Positions 50,197 to 60,063 of a DNA stretch of 64,000 nucleotides are shown here, piece after piece (positions within the stretch are counted from its first letter, which is position 1; each line of letters begins with the position of its first letter). Origin of the DNA: Devosia algicola (GTDB lineage Bacteria > Pseudomonadota > Alphaproteobacteria > Rhizobiales > Devosiaceae); assembly GCF_028816455.1 (NCBI RefSeq), contig NZ_CP118246.1, positions 1,178,001-1,242,000 of the forward strand, read 5' to 3'. Both the position numbers and the translations under genes were made by a program. The notes beneath the pieces are model-generated. The model saw only the letters and a program-made list of their open reading frames with translations, was not told the origin of the DNA and did not search any database.

Positions 50197-50517
50197 GTGT
50201 CGCTGCGCGATTCTCTTGATCTGATCCGTGTCGTCCGCCCCGAAGCGGGCACGGCGGCGCTGCAAAACGAGATCGCCGCCGAACGCGCCTCGTCCTTGGG
50301 CGCAGCTGAGCGCCATGTTGTGGCGGCACTGGAACGACTCGAAAAGGCAACTGCCAATCGTGACAACGCCCTGAACGAAGCGCGCCGGTTGGTCTGGCAA
50401 TATTTCGTCCAACGCGAACTTGTCGGCTTCCGCCGTCACACCGACGTGATTCATGAGTTGAAGATTACCCCCGAAGTGCTTGTCGGACTTGGCGTAATGC
50501 CGCGTGGCCCGCGGTGA
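50197..50517 (+). CDS. DUF6665-like protein
   Basis: This 106-residue helical protein starts at GTG 50197, two bases after bolA. The segments NEIAAERASSLGAAERHVVAALERL and WQYFVQRELVGFRRHTDVI resemble DUF6665. The function is unknown. It overlaps the HAD gene by four bases. Confidence 0.7.
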   Translation: MSLRDSLDLIRVVRPEAGTAALQNEIAAERASSLGAAERHVVAALERLEKATANRDNALNEARRLVWQYFVQRELVGFRRHTDVIHELKITPEVLVGLGVMPRGPR

Positions 50518-51149
50518 CTCGCGCCATCATTTTCGACATCGATGGCGTCCTGGTGCACGGCTATCACGCCAACCCCGCGTTGCGGCGCCGCTGGGATGAA
50601 AATCTATTGGCCGATCTCGGCATCGATCCCAACCGTTTTCGAGACGAATTCATCTTCGATATTTTTATAAAGAAAGTTGTCACGGGTCAGATGGCCTTGG
50701 TCGAGGCGCTCGACAAGCGCCTTCCCTCCCTTGGCTATAACGGTTCGCCCATGACGCTCGTGCATTATTGGTTCAGCCACGACAGCCAACTCAATCATGA
50801 ACTGATCGCTGCCATTCGCGCGCTTAAGGCAAAAGCCGATATCCGCCTGTTCATAGCCACCAACCAGGACCACATGCGGGCCCTTTGGTTGTGGGATAAA
50901 CTGGGCCTTGGCGATATTTTCGAGGACATATTTTATTCGGCCCGCGTCGGCATCCGAAAGCCCGAAAACGGCTTCTTCGACTTCATTGCCGCCCGCATCG
51001 GGCCACAGTCGGTGCCGCCGCTATTCTTTGACGACACGCCAAAAGTGGTCGAAGCCGCCAGCGCCTATGGTTGGGACGCAATCGAATACCAGGCACTCAC
51101 CGATTTCACCAACCACCCATGGGTCGCGTCACAATTGGCAATCGCATAA
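50514..51149 (+). CDS. HAD family hydrolase
   Basis: This 211-residue phosphatase-like protein has the nucleophile motif FDIDGV (Asp8, Asp10), a Lys-containing GIRKPENGFFD and an acidic FFDDTP. The substrate is unknown. The start is GTG 50514, overlapping the upstream stop as GTGA. Confidence 0.85.
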   Translation: MTRAIIFDIDGVLVHGYHANPALRRRWDENLLADLGIDPNRFRDEFIFDIFIKKVVTGQMALVEALDKRLPSLGYNGSPMTLVHYWFSHDSQLNHELIAAIRALKAKADIRLFIATNQDHMRALWLWDKLGLGDIFEDIFYSARVGIRKPENGFFDFIAARIGPQSVPPLFFDDTPKVVEAASAYGWDAIEYQALTDFTNHPWVASQLAIA

Positions 51150-51262
51150 CACCAACCGCATCGTTCTTTTGCGATGATGATCTCGACACTGCCGCAGTGG
51201 TGGCCTATTTATCAACCAGACCAAACCCGGCCCTTGCACCCGGCTTATGAAAGGCAACACCA

Positions 51263-51600
51263 ATGACCGATATCAATGCGTTCATCGACGACAAGGTAAA
51301 GAACAACGACGTATTCCTGTTCATGAAAGGATCGCCGGATTTTCCCCAGTGCGGTTTTTCAGGTCAGGTCGTCCAGATTTTGAGCCTATCTCGGCGTCAC
51401 CTATGATAGCGCCAATGTGCTCGAGAGCGCCGAGCCTGCGCGATGGAATCAAGGCCTATACCAATTGGCCCACCATCCCACAGCTTTACGTTAAGGGCGA
51501 ATTCGTCGGTGGTGCCGACATCGTGCGTGAAATGTTCCAGGCTGGCGAGTTGCAGTCGCATATGACCGCGGCGGGCATTGAAGTCAAACAGCCTGCCTGA
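51263..51600 (+). CDS. grxD: monothiol glutaredoxin (Grx4 type), two frameshifts
   Basis: This protein carries and transfers [2Fe-2S] clusters with BolA. The CGFS motif (Cys30) is intact. Two breaks at AGCCT (51383-51387 and 51433-51437) each lose their extra C to give [15 protein letters not shown] and [17 protein letters not shown], for 111 residues, the normal length. It ends before a terminator. Confidence 0.93.
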
Positions 51601-51628
51601 TCGACAAGCATTCAGACTGATCGTTTCA

Positions 51629-51657
51629 ACGCCGGGTCTTCGCCCGGCGTTTTATTT
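51629..51657 (+). terminator. Rho-independent terminator after grxD
   Basis: ACGCCGGG (51629-51636) pairs with CCCGGCGT (51643-51650) around a 6-base loop, followed by TTTATTTT. It ends the long purB-grxD run of genes. Confidence 0.88.
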
Positions 51658-51667
51658 TGCCGCAACG

Positions 51668-51940
51668 TCAGCCGACAGCCTTAGGCTCGCGCAGGGGGCG
51701 AACCCGCTGCGTCGCCAGATCATAGGTCGGGTGCGCCTTGTAGGCAGCCAACCCAGCTGCGTCGGCAAACTCTGCATAAACCACGACGTCCACCTCGTTG
51801 GAAATCTGGTCCACCTTGGTGTTGCGCGTCACCTCAAAGCGCATTGACCCCGGAATTGTCCCGAGCAAATTCAACCCCTCACAGATAGCGTCGATATTTT
51901 CGGTCTTCTTGGCGCTGAAAAACACGATGTGGCGGATCAA
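51668..51940 (-). CDS. Dabb family (stress-responsive A/B barrel) protein
   Basis: This 90-residue ferredoxin-like fold protein starts MIRHIVFFSAK and contains VVVYAEFADAAGLAAYKAHP, the Dabb pattern. Members are stress-induced or polyketide-cyclising, and none of that is shown here. Confidence 0.87.
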   Translation of the reverse strand: MIRHIVFFSAKKTENIDAICEGLNLLGTIPGSMRFEVTRNTKVDQISNEVDVVVYAEFADAAGLAAYKAHPTYDLATQRVRPLREPKAVG

Positions 51941-52081
51941 CTAGGACTCCAGACAAGGCTCGATTGTGGGCGGGCATGAAAATGATGCCATCACCAAAAC
52001 CGATAACACCCATTTACCAAAATCACTTTGCGTGATGTCGTCGCAGGTCTAATCTGCGCGCCTCGCAATTGGATATCGACC

Positions 52082-53299
52082 ATGCCCACCTCTGCACTGC
52101 GCCCGGCCGTCCCACTGCTTTTGTTGATCATCTGCGGCTGCGCCATCGCCGCAATCGGCAATGGCGTGCGGACAAGTTTCGGCCTGTTCACCCTGCCCAT
52201 GTCGGCCGATCTGGGTCTGACGCGCGAAGGCTACGGCATGGCCATGGCCATTCAGAACCTTGCATGGGGCATCGCCCAGCCATTCGCCGGCAACTTTGCT
52301 GATCGGGTCGGCACCGGACGCACCCTTGCGGCTGGTGCATTCATCTACGCCGGCGGCGTCATTTTGATGACGTTTTCGCCCGATGCCGGTGCGTTGACGT
52401 TAACGGGTGGCGTGATTACCGGCGTCGGCATCGCCATTTGCTCATTCAGCGTCGTCATGGCCGCTTTCGGCCGTTCCGTGCCGCCCGAAAAGCGTTCGAT
52501 GGTCTTCGGCATTGCCACCGCCGCCTCATCATTCGGCCAATTCATTTTCGCCCCGATCAGTCAGGGCTTCATCAACTCATTTGGCTGGCAAACCGCCCTT
52601 GTCTACCTTGGCGTGATGATCTTGATGATCATTCCACTGTCCTACGCCTTGCGCGGTCGCACCGAACAGGCCGTCGGACAAGCCGACCTGCCCTTCATGC
52701 AGGCACTGGCCCGCGCATGGGGCCATGGCTCCTACCGCTTGCTGGTCATTGGCTTTTTCGTCTGCGGCTTCCACCTGGCGTTCATTAACGTCCACATGCC
52801 CGCCTATCTGGTTCAGTGCGGCCTGTCGCCTGAAGTCGGCAGTTGGACCATCGCTGTCATCGGCCTGTTCAACATCGTTGGATCGCTGCTATCCGGCTAT
52901 CTCGGCGGGCGCTTCCCCAAGCAATTGCTATTGGCGACCATATATTTTTCCCGCGCCGTTGCCATCGGCCTGTTCCTGCTTGTGCCGGTCAGCACCTTCA
53001 CCGCCTTTGCGTTTGCAGCGGTAATGGGCGTTCTATGGCTTTCCACGGTACCGCTGACCGCAGGGCTGGTTGCCATGTTCTTTGGTGCCCGCTATCTGGG
53101 CATGCTCTACGGCGTCGCCTTCTTTTCCCATCAATTGGGGTCATTCGTCGGCGTCTGGCTCGGCGGCTATGTTTTTGACCAGACCGGTTCGTACAGCCTT
53201 GTGTGGTATCTCGGTATATTGTTGGGTCTGGGTTCAGCCGCCATCCACCTGCCCATAAACGAAAAAGGCGCCACCAGTTTTGCGTTGAAATCTGCCTGA
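52082..53299 (+). CDS. MFS transporter
   Basis: This 405-residue protein has twelve predicted helices and the loop 2-3 motif FADRVGTGRTLAAG. It resembles the broad metabolite or oxalate/formate-type MFS group. The substrate is unknown. ATG 52082 begins before helix 1, and the frame upstream is not conserved. Confidence 0.85.
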   Translation: MPTSALRPAVPLLLLIICGCAIAAIGNGVRTSFGLFTLPMSADLGLTREGYGMAMAIQNLAWGIAQPFAGNFADRVGTGRTLAAGAFIYAGGVILMTFSPDAGALTLTGGVITGVGIAICSFSVVMAAFGRSVPPEKRSMVFGIATAASSFGQFIFAPISQGFINSFGWQTALVYLGVMILMIIPLSYALRGRTEQAVGQADLPFMQALARAWGHGSYRLLVIGFFVCGFHLAFINVHMPAYLVQCGLSPEVGSWTIAVIGLFNIVGSLLSGYLGGRFPKQLLLATIYFSRAVAIGLFLLVPVSTFTAFAFAAVMGVLWLSTVPLTAGLVAMFFGARYLGMLYGVAFFSHQLGSFVGVWLGGYVFDQTGSYSLVWYLGILLGLGSAAIHLPINEKGATSFALKSA

Positions 53300-53423
53300 G
53301 GGAAACATCCTGTCCAATTCATCGGTTAATACCGATGATGGGGTTGCCAAATATTAGCACACGAGTAATGTCGCGCGGACTTGGCCGCACCATCGGCTGC
53401 CGCATATTTTTCGAGAATCATTT

Positions 53424-54674
53424 ATGTCCAATCACCTGACGCGGGTACTTTCCCGTCCGGAATTCATTGCCTTGATGGCAGCGCTTATGGCGCTAAATGC
53501 TATGGCTATTGATGTCATGCTGCCCGCCCTGCCCTATATGGGTGCTGCTCTCGGCGTCGAATCAGAGAACGAACGTCAGTTCGTTATTTCCGCCTACATG
53601 CTTGGCTTTGGCATGGCACAACTGGCCTTTGGTCCCTTGTCGGACCGTTTTGGTCGCCGCGCCCCGCTATTCATTGGTATAGTTGTGTACGTAGTCGCAG
53701 CCGTCGCAGCGATTTTCTCCCCCACATTTGGCGTCTTGCTGGCCCTGCGCTTTATTCAGGGTCTGGGCGCTGCTGGCACCCGGGTAATCGCCACCTCAAT
53801 GGTACGCGACATCTATTCGGGGCGCGAAATGGCTGAAGTCATGTCGCTCACCTTCATGGTCTTCATGGCAATTCCCGTTATCGCACCAGGCGTTGGACAG
53901 GTGTTGCTGCTAACCGGCCCTTGGCAAACCATCTTCATTTTCATGGCTGGACTGGCAACAATCTCCGGGGTTTGGGGCTTTATCCGCCTACCGGAAACAC
54001 TCGCACCGGCCGATCGACGCCCCCTGACCTTCAGTGCAGTCACCGATGGCTTCCGTCTGGTTGTCAGCAATCGTTCGGCGTTCATGTATGGATTGGCGGG
54101 CACCTTTACCTTCGGCGCCCTGTTCGGTTTCATCAGCACATCGCAACAGGTCTATGTCGACATCTATGGCTTGGGCCCTTATTTCCCAGTCGCCTTCGCC
54201 GCCATGGCCGCGCTGATGTCTGTGTCCTCCTTCACCAATTCGCGAATCGTTCGACGCCTAGGCATGAGACGTTTGTCGCATGGGGCCATGCTGGTATTCA
54301 CAACCGTGTCGGCCATATGGCTTGGCCTGTCGATTGCCGGTTTCATGCCACTCTGGCTGTTCTTCACGCTGCTCGCGATCATAATGTTCAGCTTCGGCTG
54401 GGCCGCGTCGAACATGAACTCACTGTCAATGGAACCATTGGGAGCAGTGGCAGGTACCGCGGCATCGGTTTTTGGCTTCATCCAGACTGTGGGCGGCGCG
54501 CTGATCGGCAGCTTTATCGGTCAACAGTTCAACAACACTGTTGTGCCAGTCGCTGCGGGATATTTCATTATGGGGTCGCTGGCACTCATTTGCATACTGA
54601 TCGCGGAAAACGGCAAGCTGTTTGGCGTCGGCAAGGAATATGAGAACAGTGCAGGAATGGCCGAGGCGCATTAG
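53424..54674 (+). CDS. Bcr/CflA-type multidrug efflux MFS transporter
   Basis: This 416-residue drug:H+ antiporter of the Bcr/CflA family starts with MALNAMAIDVMLPALPYMG and has GPLSDRFGRRAPLFIG and RFIQGLGAAGTRVIATSMVRD. It follows the preceding MFS gene in the same direction, with a 124-base gap. Confidence 0.88.
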   Translation: MSNHLTRVLSRPEFIALMAALMALNAMAIDVMLPALPYMGAALGVESENERQFVISAYMLGFGMAQLAFGPLSDRFGRRAPLFIGIVVYVVAAVAAIFSPTFGVLLALRFIQGLGAAGTRVIATSMVRDIYSGREMAEVMSLTFMVFMAIPVIAPGVGQVLLLTGPWQTIFIFMAGLATISGVWGFIRLPETLAPADRRPLTFSAVTDGFRLVVSNRSAFMYGLAGTFTFGALFGFISTSQQVYVDIYGLGPYFPVAFAAMAALMSVSSFTNSRIVRRLGMRRLSHGAMLVFTTVSAIWLGLSIAGFMPLWLFFTLLAIIMFSFGWAASNMNSLSMEPLGAVAGTAASVFGFIQTVGGALIGSFIGQQFNNTVVPVAAGYFIMGSLALICILIAENGKLFGVGKEYENSAGMAEAH

Positions 54675-54708
54675 CATTGCGGCGTGGGTGGATCAAACAC
54701 CCGCGCCT

Positions 54709-55528
54709 CTAAAATGTAAAAACCCGGCGCCGCAAGTCGGCCCACGCATCCCTGTCAGTCGCCACCAGCAAACCACCGTCAACATGATGCGGCTGATAGG
54801 TCGATCCATCAAGGCGTGCCGCATAGGCCCCTGCCTCCTGAGAGATCAGAACACCGGCCAGATGATCCCAGGGCATCAACTTGTTATACATCGCAAATTG
54901 GGAGTGCCCCGATACCAGCGTGCGATACTCATGCCCCGCGCAACGAAAATTCGATACCAGCCGGACCTTGGCCAGATTACTCATGATTTCCGCGCGGCGG
55001 TCCGGCGGGATAAAGGCAACCGATGCCGTCCCAACCATTTGTTCCAGTGGCAGGGTCGCCGCCGACCGTAGCCGAACCGCCTCCCCATCCGGCCGCCGGC
55101 GCCACGCACCGCCGCCTCTTTCAGCCATGATCCAGTCATCACCCATCGGATCATAGATGATGCCGGCAATGGTTTCGCCGTGTCGCACCACCGCTGCCAT
55201 CACCGCAAACAGCGGTAGGTCCGCGGCGTAATTGGCCGTGCCATCAATTGGATCGACAACGACCGCAAGCTGCGCCGATGCCAGCCGATCAAGTAGCTTC
55301 GTGTCCGCCGCGACCGACTCCTCACCGACAAAAAGCGCCTCCGGCATCAGCGCCGATACACCCGACATGATATGCTTTTCCGCCGCCACATCAGCCTCGG
55401 TTACGAGGTCGATTGCCTCGGACTTGATACTGACCATGCCCGCGTCCAGTCGCCGGAATCGCGGCAGGATTTCTGCCCGTGCCGCGTCGCGCAATATTGT
55501 GGCGAGCCTTGGTAATATCGAACGGCAT
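54709..55528 (-). CDS. inositol monophosphatase family protein, frameshifted near its start
   Basis: This Mg-dependent phosphatase of the SuhB/CysQ family has GEESVA, DPIDGTANYAADLP and MPWDHLAG motifs for metal binding. As written it starts at 55494. The extra base at AGCCT (55505-55509, + strand) hides the natural beginning MPFDITKLATILRDAARAEIL. With correction ATG 55528 overlaps the ttcA stop by one base (TGATG) and the protein is 272 residues. The substrate is inositol phosphate or a nucleotide; I cannot say which. Confidence 0.88.
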
Positions 55529-56394
55529 CAAATGGTTCTCCGGTCAGTCAATCCAGCAAAATCAAACAGTCTGGTGTCCAGCAAATGGCTGGGGTTCACA
55601 TTGCCGAGCGCCCGGATCATCACATCCTTGCGCCCCGGCATTCGCTTTTCAATGTCATTGAGCATCGCCTTTGTGGCGTTGCGTTCCAACCCGTCCTGGC
55701 TACCGCACAGATCGCAGGGGATAATGGGAAATGCCAGGGCATCAGAAAAGCGCTGCAAATCGTCCTCTGCGCAAAAGATCATTGGCCGCAGGACTTCCAC
55801 TGTGCCCTCGTCATTCATCAACCGCGCCGGCATCGCCGCCAGTTTGCCGCCATGAAACAGGTTCATGAAAAAAGTCTCGAGGCTATCTTCGCGATGATGC
55901 CCCAGCACGAGCGCGGAACAGCCTTCCTCCTGCGCGATCCGATATAGATTGCCCCGACGCAGTCGCGAGCACAGCGAGCAATATGTCGCTCCTGCCGGCA
56001 ATTTGTCCGTAACGATGGAATATGTATCGCGGTATTCAATGCGGTGCTCGATCCCTAGTCCCGCGAGAAAATCGGGTAGTACATGTTTGGGAAAATTGGG
56101 CTGCCCCTGATCCAGATTGCAAACCAACAGGTCAACCGGTAGCAGTCCGCGCCACTTGAGATCGAGCAATATGGCCAACATGCCATAACTGTCCTTGCCA
56201 CCAGACAGTGCCACCAGCCAGCGTTCGCCGGTTCGTGCCATGGCAAATTTATCGATGGCCTCTCGCGCATTGCGGATCAATCGCTTGCGCAATTTGTTGA
56301 AGGCCACCGACCTGGGGACGTGCGCAAATATTGGATGCGCACCACCGCTGGACGCGTCATCGGTGATCTCATCGGCCAGCGCCACTTCAGTCAT
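55528..56394 (-). CDS. ttcA: tRNA 2-thiocytidine biosynthesis protein
   Basis: This protein thiolates C32 of tRNA using ATP and a 4Fe-4S cluster. The 288 residues show the PP-loop [23 protein letters not shown] and [11 protein letters not shown]ys motifs. It is translationally coupled to the phosphatase gene after it. Confidence 0.94.
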   Translation of the reverse strand: MTEVALADEITDDASSGGAHPIFAHVPRSVAFNKLRKRLIRNAREAIDKFAMARTGERWLVALSGGKDSYGMLAILLDLKWRGLLPVDLLVCNLDQGQPNFPKHVLPDFLAGLGIEHRIEYRDTYSIVTDKLPAGATYCSLCSRLRRGNLYRIAQEEGCSALVLGHHREDSLETFFMNLFHGGKLAAMPARLMNDEGTVEVLRPMIFCAEDDLQRFSDALAFPIIPCDLCGSQDGLERNATKAMLNDIEKRMPGRKDVMIRALGNVNPSHLLDTRLFDFAGLTDRRTI

Positions 56395-56535
56395 CTTGAA
56401 ACCCTCAACGACAGGACTGCGTTGCTGATACCGCCTCCTGCCATCCGGGGAAAGTAAAACTACAGCAAATCAAACACGCCAACATTACCAAGGTTTAATA
56501 TCGAATTCTTGCTTTAAACGATTTGCCTCAGTTAG

Positions 56536-57859
56536 ATGGCGCAGCTTCGCAGACTGTCAGGAGTACACGGTGTTTCGTTCTTTTTTCCCAATCCACGGAT
56601 ATTCTTCCCCGCCGCCCTGCTCTGGACCGCGCTGGCAATGCTTATTTGGTACACAATCGGCTCAAACTTGCAGAGTGTTTTCAGCCTTGGTCCTTGGTTG
56701 GGCATTCAGCCCACCGACGCCAATCCAACGCCGTTTTTCTCCCCCGACAAGGTATGGCTCTATCAATTTGTGATCATGTCCGGCTATCTGTTCTGCATCC
56801 CCTGGTACTGGATCGGCGGCAACAGGCACTGGTACTGGTGGTCAGTGGTTGGCAGTGTCACCATCATCGAAGTGGTCTATTTCAATGTTCAGATCAGCGC
56901 ATGGCTCAACGATTGGTACGGAACATTCTACGATCTGATCCAGTCGGCGCTGACCAATCCAGGTACCGTCACACTAGACCAGTTTCTCGGCGAGATTGTC
57001 ACGGTGGCCTACGTATTGGTGCCGAATATCACCGTTTTGGTACTCAATGCCTTTTTTATCGCCCATTTTCTGTTCCGTTGGCGCCGCGCCATGTCGTTTT
57101 TCTATCTCAGCAACTGGCGCAGCCTGCGCCACATCGAAGGCGCGTCCCAGCGCATTCAGGAGGATACGCAACGGTTCGCCAGCATTGTTGAATCTCTTGC
57201 CGTATCGCTGGTGTCTTCGGTCATGACATTGGTAGTGTTCCTGCCGTTACTTTGGGGCCTGTCCCAACACATTACCGAGCCTGCCTTTTGTAGGCCAGGT
57301 TGATGGCAGTCTGGTCTGGGTAGCGTTGGTGTCCTCGGCCTTCGGCACCGTGCTACTTGCCACGGTGGGTATCCGCCTGCCTGGTCTCGAGTTCATCAAC
57401 CAGCGGGTCGAAGCGGCCTATCGCAAGGAACTGGTCTATGGCGAAGATCATGACGAGCGCGCCGAGCCGGTTACCGTGCGCCAGCTGTTTCTCAACATGC
57501 AGTCCAACTATTTCAGACTCTATCGGCATTACCTTTACTTCAATGTTGCCCGCTACGCGTATTTGCAGGGTTCCAACTTCATTCCATTGATTGCCATGGC
57601 CCCTTCAATTGTTGCCGGAGCATTGACCCTGGGCCTATTCCAGCAGATCAGCACCGCCTTTGGTCAGGTCGAAGACTCATTCAAATTTCTCGCCAGTTCC
57701 TGGACCACAATTATTTCACTGATCTCGGTGTTCAAGCGCTTGCGTGCCTTTGAGTCCAATATTCCCGGAGATGCACCGCTCATCAATGACTATGACGATT
57801 CCCGCTACCTGGCGCTTGTCGATGGTATGGCCACGGGCGATCCAGCCCCCGCCGTCTGA
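56536..57859 (+). CDS. bacA: SbmA/BacA-type peptide transporter, frameshifted
   Basis: This inner-membrane peptide importer is needed in rhizobia and Brucella for host survival and for very-long-chain fatty acid lipid A. It shows the family patterns [18 protein letters not shown] and [15 protein letters not shown]. The frame breaks at AGCCT (57278-57282). Correction gives [12 protein letters not shown] and 440 residues. There is no ATP-binding domain. Confidence 0.9.
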
Positions 57860-57872
57860 CCAGCAACAACGC

Positions 57873-57905
57873 AAAAAAAGGCCGCTCCATCGAGCGGCCC
57901 TTTTA
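57873..57905. terminator. bidirectional terminator between bacA and rpsD
   Basis: GGCCGCTC (57880-57887) pairs with GAGCGGCC (57892-57899), with an A-run before and TTTT after. It can stop the convergent bacA and rpsD transcripts. Confidence 0.92.
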
Positions 57906-57951
57906 ATAATTCTTTATCGTTCGACCGGCGCGAAACCAGATCGTGCTGTGT

Positions 57952-58570
57952 TTAACGCGAGTAAAATTCAACCACCAGATTTGGTTCCATCTGAACCGGA
58001 TATGGCACATCCGACAAAGCTGGTACGCGAACGAAGGTCGCGGTCAGCTTGTTATGATCGGTGTCGACATATTCTGGAACATCGCGCTCTGCCAACTGGG
58101 TCGCTTCGATGACCACGGCAAGTTGCTTGGAACGCTCGCGTACTTCTACCTTGTCGCCGACCTGCAACTGGTAGGAAGGGATGTTGACGCGCTTGCCATT
58201 GACCATAACATGGCCATGCGAAACAAACTGCCGCGCTGCAAAAACCGTAGCAACGAACTTGGCGCGATACACAACCGCATCCAGGCGGCGTTCCAACAGA
58301 CCAATCAGGTTCTCGCCGGTATCGCCCTTGACGCGCTGAGCCTTCGAAATACAGGCGCTTGAACGACTTCTCGGTGATCGAACCGTAATAGCCTTTGAGC
58401 TTCTGCTTGGCACGAAGCTGCAGACCATAATCGCTCAGCTTGCCCTTGCGGCGTTGACCATGCTGGCCGGGCCCATAGGCGCGAGCGTTGAGCGGGCTCT
58501 TCGGGCGACCCCAGATATTTTCGCCAAGACGGCGATCAATTTTGTGCTTGACTGAATTGCGCTTCGACAT
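57952..58570 (-). CDS. rpsD: 30S ribosomal protein S4, frameshifted
   Basis: This primary rRNA-binding protein of the small subunit starts [22 protein letters not shown] and has an S4 domain ([19 protein letters not shown]). The frame breaks at AGCCT (58339-58343). Correction gives [16 protein letters not shown] and exactly 205 residues, the usual alphaproteobacterial length. A broken S4 would be lethal, which strongly supports a sequence error. Confidence 0.97.
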
Positions 58571-58618
58571 CGCGTATCCTTTCTAGAAACGTCGAAAGAA
58601 AATCGCGCCCTCCTCTGC

Positions 58619-58669
58619 CATCCGGTAACCCGGATGACCGACGAGATCCCAACTATTAAGGAGATCCCG
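58619..58669 (-). promoter_or_regulatory. possible structured rpsD leader
   Basis: The roughly 180 bases before rpsD hold a hairpin, CATCCGG (58619-58625) with CCGGATG (58630-58636), and a repeated GAGATCCC (both copies within 58640-58669). Free S4 represses its own message in other bacteria, but the alphaproteobacterial site is not established. This is only a suggestion. Confidence 0.3.
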
Positions 58670-58749
58670 GGTGCGCCTCTGGGCTCGAAAGCCTCGGTAG
58701 GTGGCCGCCTAATAAGGGGTAGTCCCCGTCAAGTCAAGCGCTGCGGGGC

Positions 58750-59991
58750 TCAAGCCATCTTCCGGTCAAGACTTTTTTGCTCGCGAAGTCCTGGAAATGC
58801 CCGACTCCAAATGGCTGCCACCATCATCGCGCCGACACCCCCGATCACCACCGCCGGCACTGGACCAATCAGAGCCGCCACCGATCCCGCCCGGAACTCG
58901 CCCAATTCGTTGGATGCGCCAATGAACACGCTATTGACCGCATTGACCCGCCCGCGCACCTCCTCGGGCGTCCACAATTGCATGATGGTTTCGCGGATCG
59001 TGACGCTGACCATGTCAGCGGCCCCCACCAGCGTCAGCGCTGGAATGGACAGCCACGCAGTGGTCGAAAGACCGAACACCACAGTAAATAGTCCGAACAG
59101 CGCAACGAAAATGAACAAGGCCTTGCCCGCATGATCCCGGATGGGAAAGCGGGTCAGAAAAATTGCCATGACGATCGCACCGACGCCCGGCGCCGCCCGC
59201 AACAGCCCAAGCTCTTGCGGTCCAGAGTGCAAAATGTCCTTGGCATAGATCGGCAGTAGCGCCACTGCGCCACCCATCAACACCGCAAACATATCGAGCG
59301 AAATCGCGCCCAATACGACCTTGTTGGAGAAAATATAGCGAAAGCCCGCAAACATCGTTTCAAGACTCGTCGCCTGCCGGGACGAGCGTTGCATCGGTTT
59401 GGGAATCAGCAAAACCGAAATCATCGCCAACACCAGCAATGTCGCAGCCGTGCCGAATGCCGCCGTCGGCGCAACACCATAAAGCAAGCCACCAGCCGCC
59501 GGCCCCATGATACCGGCAAATTGCCATGCCGACGCATTAACAGTAATGGCGTTGGACAATGCCTCGGGTGGCACCAGATTTGGCGCGAGGGACTGCGCGG
59601 CGGGGCCCCAGAAGGCCCGCGCGGTGCCCAGCATCACCAAAATGACAAAGATCGGCCAAACCTCATGCGCCTCGGCACTAACCAGGCTCAGAAAGCCCAG
59701 CGCACACACCAACTCAACGCCCAGGCACGTCGCCATGATCATGCGTCGGTTAAACCGGTCCGACGCCAATCCGGTCACCAAAATCAGCAGCAGCGCCGGC
59801 AAGAACAGTGATAGCCCCACCAGCCCCAGCAGAAAGGCGCTGCCGGTTACATCATAGATCTGCCAGGCAATCGAAACCGACATGATCTGCACCGAAAAGC
59901 TGACGAGTAGTGTCGTCAGCCAGAAGAACCGGAAGCCTTTGTAACTGAAGGCGAGTTTGGAGACGCCGGGCGCATCAGAGGGTTGGGTCAT
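58750..59991 (-). CDS. MFS transporter (EntS-like, MFS_3)
   Basis: This 413-residue protein has twelve helices and the motif GLASDRFNRRMIMATCLGVE. It starts FSYKGFRFFWLTTLLVSFSVQI, like enterobactin-exporter EntS and related MFS_3 exporters. The substrate is unknown. Confidence 0.85.
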   Translation of the reverse strand: MTQPSDAPGVSKLAFSYKGFRFFWLTTLLVSFSVQIMSVSIAWQIYDVTGSAFLLGLVGLSLFLPALLLILVTGLASDRFNRRMIMATCLGVELVCALGFLSLVSAEAHEVWPIFVILVMLGTARAFWGPAAQSLAPNLVPPEALSNAITVNASAWQFAGIMGPAAGGLLYGVAPTAAFGTAATLLVLAMISVLLIPKPMQRSSRQATSLETMFAGFRYIFSNKVVLGAISLDMFAVLMGGAVALLPIYAKDILHSGPQELGLLRAAPGVGAIVMAIFLTRFPIRDHAGKALFIFVALFGLFTVVFGLSTTAWLSIPALTLVGAADMVSVTIRETIMQLWTPEEVRGRVNAVNSVFIGASNELGEFRAGSVAALIGPVPAVVIGGVGAMMVAAIWSRAFPGLREQKSLDRKMA

Positions 59992-60063
59992 GATGACGCA
60001 TCCTTGCCACGCGCCATCTCATCCGCCAAGCCGAAAATCGCCTGTTTGGTCCAGTGACGAATA

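Noticed and set aside
5073..58343. Programmed ribosomal frameshifting or widespread pseudogene decay as the cause of broken genes
   Set aside because: The breaks hit single-copy essential genes (rpsD, thrS, nadK), all involve the same GAGCT context with no slippery heptamer or stimulatory structure, and the rest of each gene is intact.
58640..58749. tRNA-like stretch upstream of rpsD
   Set aside because: A TTCGAGCC-like segment is present on the minus strand, but no acceptor or anticodon arm can be formed.
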